A DNA stretch of 64,000 nt from JAWKWH01 sp965204295 (lineage in GTDB: Bacteria > Pseudomonadota > Alphaproteobacteria > Rhizobiales > Rhizobiaceae): NCBI GenBank assembly GCA_965204295.1, contig OZ241973.1:1674001-1738000 (forward strand), in the 5' to 3' direction. The translations under genes and the position numbers were made by a program. Positions 17,511 through 26,048 of the stretch are shown one piece after another. Position 1 is the first letter of the stretch, and each line of letters opens with the position of its first letter. The notes under the pieces are model-generated. The model was not told the origin of the DNA. It saw only the letters and a list, made by a program, of their open reading frames with translations, and made no database searches.

Positions 17511-18394
17511 TGATGGTCAGGTCCAAATCATCGCGCGTTATGCGAACCTTGGCTGGCTGGATCGTGGTCGCGTTGTTCGCATTCCCGCTCTATTACTGGT
17601 TGACGGTAGCCTTCAAGGAAGGCAACGAGATTTTCAATTGGCCGCCAAAGGTGTGGACCTTCGTTCCAACGGTCAAGAATTTCGAAGAAGTCTTTGGAAT
17701 CTCTTTTGGTTTCGGTTTTGGTGAGCAACGGGAAGTGCTTCCCGGCGGCGGCAATTTCCGCATGGGACCACGGCTTTGGGATTCGATTGTCATCGCGGTT
17801 ATTTCGACCGGACTGGCGGTCATCATCGCAACGCTGGCTTCCTATGCCTTGTCCAGGATGAATTTCCGCGGCAGGCATCACGTCGTATCCTGGGTCCTTT
17901 CCACACGCATGATGCCGCCGGTCGCCGTTGCGATCCCAGTTTTCTTCATGTACAAGGAATTGACTCTTCTCGACACCTATACCGGCGTTATCCTCATCCA
18001 CGCTCTGATGAACCTGCCGCTGGCGGTTCTGTTGATGAAGAGCTTCTTCGACGACATCCCGCAGGAGATCGACGAAAGCGCGATGGTCGATGGGGCCTCA
18101 CGCTGGCTGATTTTCCGCCGCATTGTTCTGCCAATTGTCAAGGGCGGCGTTGCCGCAACCACCGTACTGTGCTTTATTTTCTCCTGGACCGAATTTTTGT
18201 TCGTCCTAACGTTGACCCAGACCGGGTTGAAGACGGTACCGGTCGTATCCTCGACATTCGTCACATCAACCGGCACCGCTTGGGGCAACATGGCCGCGCT
18301 CGGCGCAGCGGCGATGATCCCCGCATTCATATTCATATTGCTTGTTCAGAAACACCTCGTTCGTGGACTCACGCTCGGATCGATCAAGCAATGA
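17510..18394 (+). CDS. Carbohydrate ABC transporter permease, MalG/UgpE type
   Basis: 294 residues from ATG 17510 (ATG 17513 gives one residue fewer). Six membrane spans and the EAA loop IPQEIDESAMVDGASRWLIF followed by LPIVKG are seen. The C-terminus VRGLTLGSIKQ matches the tail of the partial permease at the window start (VEGLSLGAVKG), showing they are paralogues. It pairs with the upstream permease. A small gap with a GGAGG site separates it from the binding protein. Confidence 0.88.
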   Translation: MMVRSKSSRVMRTLAGWIVVALFAFPLYYWLTVAFKEGNEIFNWPPKVWTFVPTVKNFEEVFGISFGFGFGEQREVLPGGGNFRMGPRLWDSIVIAVISTGLAVIIATLASYALSRMNFRGRHHVVSWVLSTRMMPPVAVAIPVFFMYKELTLLDTYTGVILIHALMNLPLAVLLMKSFFDDIPQEIDESAMVDGASRWLIFRRIVLPIVKGGVAATTVLCFIFSWTEFLFVLTLTQTGLKTVPVVSSTFVTSTGTAWGNMAALGAAAMIPAFIFILLVQKHLVRGLTLGSIKQ

Positions 18395-18433
18395 CCGGAT
18401 CACCATCGCACCACCATCAAACGGAGGAAAACC

Positions 18434-19921
18434 ATGAGAGACAGCGATAAGAAACAATTCAGGGCGAAAGTCGTCGACGACTTCGTCTATGGCAAGATGG
18501 ACCGCAGGACGTTCCTGCAAAACGTTTCCGTGCTGGGCCTTGGCGCCGGCGCACTTGGAACCGGCCTGGTTCGTCCAACGCCGACGTTCGCCCAGAATGT
18601 GCTCGAGCCGTCTAAAGACGTTCTCGACTGGGTGCGTGAGGTGTCCGCTCCCTACCGCGGCACCACGCTGCGCCTGGCGACTGAGTCGACACCGCCATCG
18701 AACGCTATCAACAGCCAGTTGAAGAAGTTCTTCGAGGAAGCCTCGGGAATGATCGTGGAAATCGAGGTTCTGCCGCTGGAGCAGGTGCTGCAGAAACTGA
18801 CCCTCGACATCGCCTCTCAACTTGGCACCTACGACCTTTACTACATCGACCAGTCTTGGGCCGCCTCGGTGAGTCGCGACGTGTTCGACCCGCGCGAGCA
18901 GTTGGCCGAAAAGCCCGATCTCGCGATGCCGAACTATAATATCGATGACTTCCTGCCGGCGCTAGTGGACGGGATCGCGAAGTATGAAGACCGCTGGGTC
19001 GGCGTTCCGTACGACATTCCTATCTTCATCATGCAGTACCGCAAAGACATCTTTGATGAAATGGGCTTCTCCGCACCCGAAACGCTCGAAGAATACTACG
19101 AGCAGGCTAACGCCATCACCAAGGCAAAGGGCCCGGACATGTATGGCGCGACCGGCCAAATGAAATCCGGCCACTACTCGCTGGAGTGTGATTGGACCGC
19201 ATGGCTCTGGGGCCATGGCGGTTCGATCTTTGATCCAGACGGAAAGTTCTCCGGCAACGACAAGCGCGGTCTCGAAGCGATGGAGTACTGGACGCGCCTT
19301 TGGAAGACGATGCCGCCGGGTGTCACAGGCTGGACCTGGGATGGCCAAGGCCAGTCTGTCGCCCAAGGTGTTGCCGCATCTATGATGAGCTGGGGCGAGT
19401 TCTTCCCGTACTTCGACGATCCATCCGCAACCAAGGTCTCCGGCCTTATGGAGGCGGCACGCTGCCCGAAGCCGAAGCATGCGCTGCGCACAGTCGAAGA
19501 AACCGGGTTCGGCGAAATCCCCGGTGTGGGGCACCAGGGCGGCTCGTCGCTCGCCGTGTCGCGCAACTCCAAGGCCCCGGACGCGGCTTGGATCTTCATG
19601 CAGTGGGCCACATCGTATGACACCCAGGTGCTAATCACGGCGCTGGGTGGTGGTACCGGTCCGACACGCGAGAGCGTCTACGACGACCCGCGCATCATTG
19701 CCAATCGCCGCGTGGGCGCCGGCACGACGCGCCACCTCGACGTGGTGCGCGAGACGATTGCGCTCGACATGGGCTCCGAGCCGGATCTGCCGCAATGGGC
19801 GGAACTCTCCAATGATACGATCCCGGTGCGGATTGGCAAGTATTTCGCCGGCGAATACGGTTCAGCCAAGGAGGCGATGGACGACATCGCTCAGGCTACG
19901 GACAAGATCGTGGCCGGCTAG
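18434..19921 (+). CDS. ABC transporter extracellular solute-binding protein, Tat-type signal
   Basis: 495 residues. The N-terminus has a twin-arginine signature (MDRRTFLQNVSVLGLGAGA) ending near TFAQ, so the protein is probably exported folded to the periplasm. The remainder is a family 1 sugar-binding fold with many aromatic residues (WTAWLWGHGGSIFD, GVTGWTWDGQG). It provides specificity for the importer formed with the two upstream permeases and the ATPase at 20730. Family members bind oligosaccharides, polyols or glycerol phosphates; the ligand is not identifiable. Confidence 0.87.
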   Translation: MRDSDKKQFRAKVVDDFVYGKMDRRTFLQNVSVLGLGAGALGTGLVRPTPTFAQNVLEPSKDVLDWVREVSAPYRGTTLRLATESTPPSNAINSQLKKFFEEASGMIVEIEVLPLEQVLQKLTLDIASQLGTYDLYYIDQSWAASVSRDVFDPREQLAEKPDLAMPNYNIDDFLPALVDGIAKYEDRWVGVPYDIPIFIMQYRKDIFDEMGFSAPETLEEYYEQANAITKAKGPDMYGATGQMKSGHYSLECDWTAWLWGHGGSIFDPDGKFSGNDKRGLEAMEYWTRLWKTMPPGVTGWTWDGQGQSVAQGVAASMMSWGEFFPYFDDPSATKVSGLMEAARCPKPKHALRTVEETGFGEIPGVGHQGGSSLAVSRNSKAPDAAWIFMQWATSYDTQVLITALGGGTGPTRESVYDDPRIIANRRVGAGTTRHLDVVRETIALDMGSEPDLPQWAELSNDTIPVRIGKYFAGEYGSAKEAMDDIAQATDKIVAG

Positions 19922-19991
19922 ACCCTGCTCTCGGGCGTGGCGGTTGTTCAGCCGCCGCGCTCAACCCTGAACAGTTACCTGAGACCTGATC

Positions 19992-20717
19992 ATGAACGAC
20001 AAGCCCCTTGTTGCTATCACGGGCGCCAGTTCCGGTATCGGCGAGGCGACCGTCCGCGCCTTTTCCGCCGCCGGACACCCGGTGTTGATGATGGCCCGCC
20101 GGATCAAAAAGATGGAGGCGATGGGCCTTGCAAATGCCATGTGCCGCAAGGTCGACGTCAGGAGCCGCGACGAAATCAATGCCGCCGTAGCCGAAGCCGA
20201 AGCCGAATTTGGACCGGTCGACATTATGTTCGCCAATGCAGGAATTGCCCGGCTTGCTGATATCGGCCGTCAGCCGCCCGACGAATGGGATGAGATGATC
20301 GACATCAACACCAAGGGCCTGCTCAACACGGTTAAGGCGGTCATCAACGGCATGATGGAGCGCAAGCACGGCACGCTGGTGATGATGTCCTCCATTGCCG
20401 GCCGCAAGGTATATCCCGACCACACAGTCTACTGCGGCACAAAATACTTCGTTCACGGCATCAGCGAATCGCTGCGCGAATATCTGGCGGACTACAATGT
20501 GCGCGTTCTCGTCCTGTCGCCCGGCGTGATCGAAACGGAAGTCCTGTCAGGTGTACTCGACGAGGAGACCTTGGCCAACTATAGGGAAAACAAGGTCAAG
20601 ATGGGCGGCGGCATCGGGGCAGACATCGTTGCCGGTCTAATCCTGAATGCCTGCCAGTTGCCGCAAAATGCGCTGGTGCAGGAAATCTGCCTGACACCGA
20701 CACGGCAGAAGTATTGA
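19992..20717 (+). CDS. Short-chain dehydrogenase/reductase
   Basis: 241-residue classical SDR. The cofactor motif TGASSGIG, the catalytic Ser region MMSSIAG and the YCGTK active site are all present, followed by SPGVIETEV. It is embedded between the binding protein and the ATPase of the importer, which implies that it acts on the imported substrate. Oxidation of a polyol to a ketose is the common role of such genes; the exact substrate is not known. Confidence 0.86.
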   Translation: MNDKPLVAITGASSGIGEATVRAFSAAGHPVLMMARRIKKMEAMGLANAMCRKVDVRSRDEINAAVAEAEAEFGPVDIMFANAGIARLADIGRQPPDEWDEMIDINTKGLLNTVKAVINGMMERKHGTLVMMSSIAGRKVYPDHTVYCGTKYFVHGISESLREYLADYNVRVLVLSPGVIETEVLSGVLDEETLANYRENKVKMGGGIGADIVAGLILNACQLPQNALVQEICLTPTRQKY

Positions 20718-20729
20718 GGGGCGGCACGC

Positions 20730-21800
20730 ATGGCGAAAGTGGAATATCGCGACGTCGGAAAGGCCTTCGGCACGGTGGACGTGCTGAACGACCTGTCCCT
20801 GGATATTGCCGACGGCGAATTCGTCGTGCTGCTAGGCGCTTCCGGCTGCGGCAAGTCCACGCTGCTGCGAATGACCGCCGGACTGGAGACCATTTCATCA
20901 GGTGAGATCGCTATTGACAGCAGGGTCGTGAACGATATCCATCCGCGCGACCGCAACATCGCCATGGTGTTCCAGAACTACGCTCTTTATCCGACGATGA
21001 AGGTGCGCGAGAATATTGCATTCAGTCTGGAAGTCGCCAAGAAATCTCCGGTGGATATCGAGGCAAAGGTGAACGAGGCGGCGCGGGTTCTGAACCTGAC
21101 CGAGTATCTCGACCGCAAACCGGGCGAATTGTCGGGCGGCCAGCGCCAGCGCGTCGCCATGGGCCGGGCGATGGTGCGTGACGCCAAGGTTTTCCTGTTC
21201 GATGAACCGCTTTCCAATCTTGATGCCAAATTGCGGGCACACATGCGTGTCGAAATCCGGCAATTGCATGACCGCCTCAAGGCAACCACGATCTATGTGA
21301 CGCACGACCAGATTGAGGCGATGACGATGGCCGACAAGATCGCGCTCATGCATGACAGCGGGATCGTACAGGAGGGCTCGCCGGATGATTTATATGACCG
21401 TCCATCCACGCGATATGTGGCCGAATTCATAGGGACGCCGCAGATTAACTGCCAGGATGGCGAGGTGATCGCCGAGGACAAGAAGGTTGTGTTCCGCAAC
21501 AGCGAACTAAAGCTCCTGCTTCCTTCCGGCTTTGCATCGGCCGCGGGATGCAAGGTAACCTGCGGTATTCGGCCCAATGATGTGTCTCTCGATGAAAACG
21601 GTCCGGTGGCGGGACGCCTGACGATCGCCGAGAAGACCGGAGCCGACAAGCAGATTCATCTAGACGTCAATGGTACGGAATTCGTTGCCGTTGCACCGCG
21701 CCATACCGAGGGTGCGCCGGGCGACGTGCTCCGCTTTGCGGTCGATCCAGACAAGATTCACATATTCGACCAGTCCAGCGGCGCACGCGTCATCGTTTGA
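20730..21800 (+). CDS. Carbohydrate ABC transporter ATPase, MalK/UgpC type
   Basis: 356 residues with fully canonical motifs: GASGCGKST Walker A, FQNYALYP Q-loop, LSGGQRQR signature, LFDEPLSNLDAKLR Walker B and VTHDQ switch His. The C-terminal TOBE domain is present. It should work as a homodimer, in contrast to the two-gene ATPase pair at 509-2745. It completes the importer of the second polyol module. Confidence 0.9.
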   Translation: MAKVEYRDVGKAFGTVDVLNDLSLDIADGEFVVLLGASGCGKSTLLRMTAGLETISSGEIAIDSRVVNDIHPRDRNIAMVFQNYALYPTMKVRENIAFSLEVAKKSPVDIEAKVNEAARVLNLTEYLDRKPGELSGGQRQRVAMGRAMVRDAKVFLFDEPLSNLDAKLRAHMRVEIRQLHDRLKATTIYVTHDQIEAMTMADKIALMHDSGIVQEGSPDDLYDRPSTRYVAEFIGTPQINCQDGEVIAEDKKVVFRNSELKLLLPSGFASAAGCKVTCGIRPNDVSLDENGPVAGRLTIAEKTGADKQIHLDVNGTEFVAVAPRHTEGAPGDVLRFAVDPDKIHIFDQSSGARVIV

Positions 21801-21816
21801 ACGCGGAGCAGGAACC

Positions 21817-23865
21817 ATGAAATCGAATTGGAACCAGTCCGATCTCGACAAACTGATTGCAGCCTATGCGAAGCAGGGCATCAACGAAGACCTTGCCATT
21901 CGCACATACACGACCCGGATTCTCGGGCAGGAACCACTGCTGGTATTGCACGGAGGCGGCAACACGTCGGTCAAAACCCGGCTGACCGACGTGCTGGGAG
22001 ACGAGTACGACGTGCTCTGCGTCAAGGGTTCCGGCTGGGACATGGGAACCATAGAAGCTGCGGGCCTTCCGGCCGTTCAACTCGACGCGCTTGCAAGGCT
22101 CGCGCGCGTCGAAAAACTCAGCGATGAGAACCTTGTCGTCGCGCAGCGTCGCATGCTTCTCGATCCCTATGCGCCGAACCCTTCGATTGAGGCTGTGCTG
22201 CATGCCATCATTCCGCACAAGCACGTCGATCACACTCACGCCAACGCCATCGTCTCGCTGACAAACCAGCCGGACGGCGCAACGATTATCCGCGATCTTT
22301 TTCCGGAAACAACCGTCGTTCCCTACGTCATGCCGGGCTTCGTCCTAGCGCAGGTTGTACAACGCATTCTCGATGAAAGCCCGGATGCCAAGAGCCTGAT
22401 CCTCATAAACCACGGCATTTTCACATTTCATGATGATCCGCGTCAATCATATAACGACATGATCGAGATGGTCAGCCTTGCGGAAAAGCGGCTTGATGAA
22501 GGAATGATTCGGCCCTTCGCATCGGCGGCATTGCCTGCGAATGCGCCGGATGTGGCGAAGGTGGCGCCGATCATTCGCGGAGCGCTGGCGCATGATGTCG
22601 GCATTGAAGGTAGGCCGGACCGCTGGATCCTCGATTTCCGGACGAGTGACGATATCCGGCATTTTGTCGACGGCGCTGATGTGGCCGATTATGCCACGCG
22701 TGGCAATGCCTCGCCCGATCACTCCATCCGCATCAAACGCTTCGGAATGGTCGCACCGGCACCGGATGCAGGTAAGCTCGACGACTTCCGTGACGCAATG
22801 ATCAAGGCAGTCATGGCATTCGCAGACGCCTATCGGGACTACTTCCAGCGCAACAATGAGCGCTGCGGCGGTAGCTTCCGCATGCTTGACCCGGTTCCTC
22901 GCATTGTCTATGTGCCGGCTTTGGGGCTTTTCGGCGTCGGCAAGACCTCTAAGGAAGCAGCCATTGCTGCGGATGTCGCCGAGGCAACAGTCGATGTCAT
23001 TCTCCGTGCTGAGGGAATCGGCACGTTCGTGGCGCTGCCCGAATCCGATCTTTTCGACATCGAATACTGGTCGCTGGAACAGGCCAAACTGGCCAAACAG
23101 GTTGAAAAGCCCCTGAACCGTCAGGTAGCGATCGTAACCGGTGGTGCCGGCGGTCTCGGCCTTGCGGCGGCCAGGGCCCTCAAAGCCGACGGGGCGGAAG
23201 TGGCCATCCTCGATATAAATGCGGATGCTGTGGAAGTAGCCGCCGATGAAGTCGGTACATTGGCCGTCACCTGTGACGTCACCGACTCCGGTTCGGTTGA
23301 TACCGCCGTCGCCAATGTCGTTGAGCGGTTCGGTGGAGTGGACATCTTGATCTCCAACGCCGGCGCTGCCTTTAAGGGAAAACTGGTCGAAGTTGAGGAC
23401 GATCTCTTTCATCGCGCCTTTGACTTGAATTTCTGGTCACACCACTTGATGGCCCGCGCCTGTACCCGTGTGATGGAAGCACAGAAAACAGGCGGTGCCC
23501 TGGTGTTCAATGTCTCCAAACAGGCGCTCAATCAGGGACCGGATTTCGGGCCCTATGGCACTTCCAAGGCCGCCCTGATGACGCTGATGCGGCAATATGC
23601 TATTGAGCACGGCGCCTCGGGCATCACCGCCAATGCGGTCAATCCGGATCGCATCCGCACGAATTTTCTGACCGACGGCTTTGTGGCGGAGCGGGCGGCC
23701 GCACGAGGAATAACACCCGAAACCTATATGCGTGGCAATCTCGTTCACCGGGAGGTGACCGCCGAGGATGTCGCCGAAGCGTTCCTGCATCTGGCAAAGG
23801 CCCGCAAGACCAGCGGAGCTGTTCTGACAGTCGACGGCGGCAACGTGGCCGCGATGGTGCGCTGA
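21817..23865 (+). CDS. Bifunctional class II aldolase / short-chain dehydrogenase
   Basis: 682-residue fusion. Residues about 1-430 are a class II aldolase domain with HGGGNTSVK, the metal-binding HTH of VDHTHANAI and NHGIFTFHD. From about 435 a classical SDR follows with TGGAGGLG cofactor motif and YGTSK active site. ATG 21817 with GGAGCAGGAACC before it is preferred over a longer upstream frame overlapping the ATPase. Similar fusions (RhaD-type) occur in rhizobial rhamnose catabolism, oxidising and cleaving deoxy-sugar phosphates. No other rhamnose gene is recognised here, so another substrate is likely. Confidence 0.86.
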   Translation: MKSNWNQSDLDKLIAAYAKQGINEDLAIRTYTTRILGQEPLLVLHGGGNTSVKTRLTDVLGDEYDVLCVKGSGWDMGTIEAAGLPAVQLDALARLARVEKLSDENLVVAQRRMLLDPYAPNPSIEAVLHAIIPHKHVDHTHANAIVSLTNQPDGATIIRDLFPETTVVPYVMPGFVLAQVVQRILDESPDAKSLILINHGIFTFHDDPRQSYNDMIEMVSLAEKRLDEGMIRPFASAALPANAPDVAKVAPIIRGALAHDVGIEGRPDRWILDFRTSDDIRHFVDGADVADYATRGNASPDHSIRIKRFGMVAPAPDAGKLDDFRDAMIKAVMAFADAYRDYFQRNNERCGGSFRMLDPVPRIVYVPALGLFGVGKTSKEAAIAADVAEATVDVILRAEGIGTFVALPESDLFDIEYWSLEQAKLAKQVEKPLNRQVAIVTGGAGGLGLAAARALKADGAEVAILDINADAVEVAADEVGTLAVTCDVTDSGSVDTAVANVVERFGGVDILISNAGAAFKGKLVEVEDDLFHRAFDLNFWSHHLMARACTRVMEAQKTGGALVFNVSKQALNQGPDFGPYGTSKAALMTLMRQYAIEHGASGITANAVNPDRIRTNFLTDGFVAERAAARGITPETYMRGNLVHREVTAEDVAEAFLHLAKARKTSGAVLTVDGGNVAAMVR

Positions 23866-23890
23866 TGGGCTTCGCGAGCAGGCAGGAACT

Positions 23891-25228
23891 ATGAACAGCG
23901 CGATCGTTCCCGATGCCACATGGACCGAATTGATCGACGAGATTTGCGCCGGACACTGGCTCAATCCGCTGACTGGAAAATGTTTTCCGCCGACCGATTA
24001 TGACAGCATCGTCTTTTCAGCAAGTCTCACGGGTCGCGAGGCCGAACTGGTCGTCTCACTTGGCTTAACGGGTCCCTTTGTTGTGGTTTCCGACCAGAAT
24101 ACCCACACGATAATGGGTGAACGCGTCGCAAAGACATTGAGCGGACTTGGCGAAGTGTCGGAAATCATTCTTGACCACCCCCATGCCAACATGGCGACCA
24201 TCCGCGATCTGAGCGAAAAGCTGAAGCCCTTTTCCGGTATCGTCGCTGTCGGTTCCGGCACGATCAACGATATCGTGAAGTATGCAAGCTTCCAGAACGG
24301 CCAAAAATATTGTGTTTTCGGCACCGCCGGGTCGATGAACGGATATACTTCGAGCACTGCGTCGGTAACGCTGGATTCGGGACTGAAGGCCTCGCTTCCC
24401 GCACAGGTTCCATCAGGTTTTTTCGTCGATCTCGAGGTCTGTGCGGCCGCACCGGCATGGCTGAATGCAGCCGGGTTCGGTGACTGCCTGTGCCGGTCGG
24501 TCGCGCAAATCGACTGGTGGATGTCGCACCGGACCCTCGATACGGTCTATCGGCACGAACCTTTCCTGATGGAAATCCCGGACGAAGTTCAACTGATGCA
24601 ACAAGCTGAAGGCATAGCCAAAGGCGAGATCAAAGCCGTTGGGTGCTTGTTCCGCGTATTAACCCTGTGCGGCTTGGGCGTCAATATCACCGGCACCTCA
24701 AATCATGGGTCGATGGGTGAGCACCAGATTTCCCACTATATCGATTGTTTCGCCGGCGACCGGCACCCAGGAACACTGCATGGCCAGCAGGTCGGCGTGA
24801 CGACGCTGACGATGGCGCGCATCCAGCAGCATTTCCTGGAAAACGACGCTCCGCCCGAAATCACCCCTACCCGCATCGACAGCGCCAACATGGTGAGCCG
24901 CATGGGACCCCGAGTAGCCGCACAATGCGAGGTGCATTACCGCAAGAAAGCTTTCGACACGGAGAAAGCTGACCGTTTTAATCAGCGAGTGGAGAAGATT
25001 TGGCCGCGATTGCGCGAAGAATGCCTCGAAATCGTGATTCCGGTCGAAAAGCTGCAGAACTGGCTGGCCGCTGCCAGCGGGCCGACGTCGGCCCGGTCGC
25101 TGAAGCTTCCGGTCGATTTCTACCGGGAGGCCGTCAAACACGCACATGAAATGCGCGACCGGTTTTCGTTTGCCGATATCGCCTGCGACAGCGGCGCGCT
25201 GGGCGATTTGGCTGCGCAAGAGGTCTGA
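23891..25228 (+). CDS. sn-Glycerol-1-phosphate dehydrogenase-like protein (EgsA/AraM family)
   Basis: 445 residues, of the G1P dehydrogenase branch of the iron-dependent alcohol dehydrogenase superfamily. Motifs seen are GSGTINDIVKY (NAD binding), TAGSMNGYTSSTAS, and the metal ligands in GFGDCL, NHGSMGEHQISHYID and GTLHGQQVG. Archaeal and Bacillus homologues interconvert sn-glycerol 1-phosphate and DHAP. In a catabolic operon with an importer, a HAD phosphatase and an FGGY kinase, an oxidation of a glycerol-1-phosphate-like or other polyol phosphate is inferred. The 445-residue length is somewhat above the roughly 350-400 of typical members, with a longer C-terminus. Confidence 0.83.
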   Translation: MNSAIVPDATWTELIDEICAGHWLNPLTGKCFPPTDYDSIVFSASLTGREAELVVSLGLTGPFVVVSDQNTHTIMGERVAKTLSGLGEVSEIILDHPHANMATIRDLSEKLKPFSGIVAVGSGTINDIVKYASFQNGQKYCVFGTAGSMNGYTSSTASVTLDSGLKASLPAQVPSGFFVDLEVCAAAPAWLNAAGFGDCLCRSVAQIDWWMSHRTLDTVYRHEPFLMEIPDEVQLMQQAEGIAKGEIKAVGCLFRVLTLCGLGVNITGTSNHGSMGEHQISHYIDCFAGDRHPGTLHGQQVGVTTLTMARIQQHFLENDAPPEITPTRIDSANMVSRMGPRVAAQCEVHYRKKAFDTEKADRFNQRVEKIWPRLREECLEIVIPVEKLQNWLAAASGPTSARSLKLPVDFYREAVKHAHEMRDRFSFADIACDSGALGDLAAQEV

Positions 25229-25232
25229 ACGA

Positions 25233-26048
25233 GTGCAAGCCATTGCTGAAATGCCTACCGAGACCGCCGCTGCCATCACAGTGGTCCTTGCGGATATCGA
25301 CGACACGTTGACCACCGAAGGTCGGCTTCACGCAAACGCCTATCGCGCACTTGAAGACCTCTGTAGTGCGGAAATCGCGGTTGCTCCGACAACCGGCCGG
25401 CCCGCTGGCTGGTGTGACATGGTTGCGCGCTTCTGGCCTGTACAGGGTGTGGTGGGTGAAAATGGCGCATTCTATTACGCCTACGACCAGGTGGCCGGCA
25501 AAATGATCCGAAGGATACATCCGGCGGTCGAGGCACACCTCGCAAATCCCGAACGTTTTGACCGCATCCGCGAGCGTATCGCACGCGAAGTGCCACTAGC
25601 CGCGATCTCGGCGGACCAGCCATTTCGGGTGGCGGATCTGGCGATAGACTTTTGCGAAGACGTTCCGGCGCTGCCCGCCTCGAACGTAAAGCGCATCAAG
25701 GAGATATTCGAAGAGGAAGGCGCGGTCGCCAAGATCTCGTCCATCCATGTCAATGGCTGGTTCGGCCAATACGACAAGCTAACCATGACTCGAGCCTTCG
25801 CCGCCGACATCCTTGAGGCCGATATCGACAGGGACAATGCCCGCATTTTGTTTGTCGGCGACAGTCCCAACGACGCGCCGCTGTTCGACTTTTTCGAGAA
25901 TGCCTGCGGAGTAGCCAACGTAAAGGATTTTGGCGACGGCGTTGCCACGCTGCCGAAATGGGTAGCATCCGCGCGCTGCGGTGCAGGTTTCTGTGAAATC
26001 GCGGAACATATCCTGTCTGCACGAAGATCATCCGGAGGTGCGCAATGA
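25233..26048 (+). CDS. HAD-IIB (Cof-type) phosphatase
   Basis: 271 residues from GTG 25233, which has AGAGG upstream; ATG 25251 is the alternative. The nucleophile motif is LADIDDTLTTEG, motif II PTTGRPAGW, and motif IV FVGDSPNDAPLF. VGENGAFYY is typical of the Cof cap subfamily (sucrose or mannosylglycerate phosphatase relatives). It follows the G1P dehydrogenase by four bases and overlaps the kinase by four. Together they suggest a salvage loop in which a phosphorylated intermediate is dephosphorylated and re-phosphorylated at another position. The substrate is unknown. Confidence 0.83.
   Translation: MQAIAEMPTETAAAITVVLADIDDTLTTEGRLHANAYRALEDLCSAEIAVAPTTGRPAGWCDMVARFWPVQGVVGENGAFYYAYDQVAGKMIRRIHPAVEAHLANPERFDRIRERIAREVPLAAISADQPFRVADLAIDFCEDVPALPASNVKRIKEIFEEEGAVAKISSIHVNGWFGQYDKLTMTRAFAADILEADIDRDNARILFVGDSPNDAPLFDFFENACGVANVKDFGDGVATLPKWVASARCGAGFCEIAEHILSARRSSGGAQ

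Noticed and set aside
21670..21816. N-terminal extension of the aldolase-SDR fusion
   Set aside because: The extra codons overlap the ATPase gene and have no similarity; ATG 21817 has a purine-rich ribosome site and fits the family start.
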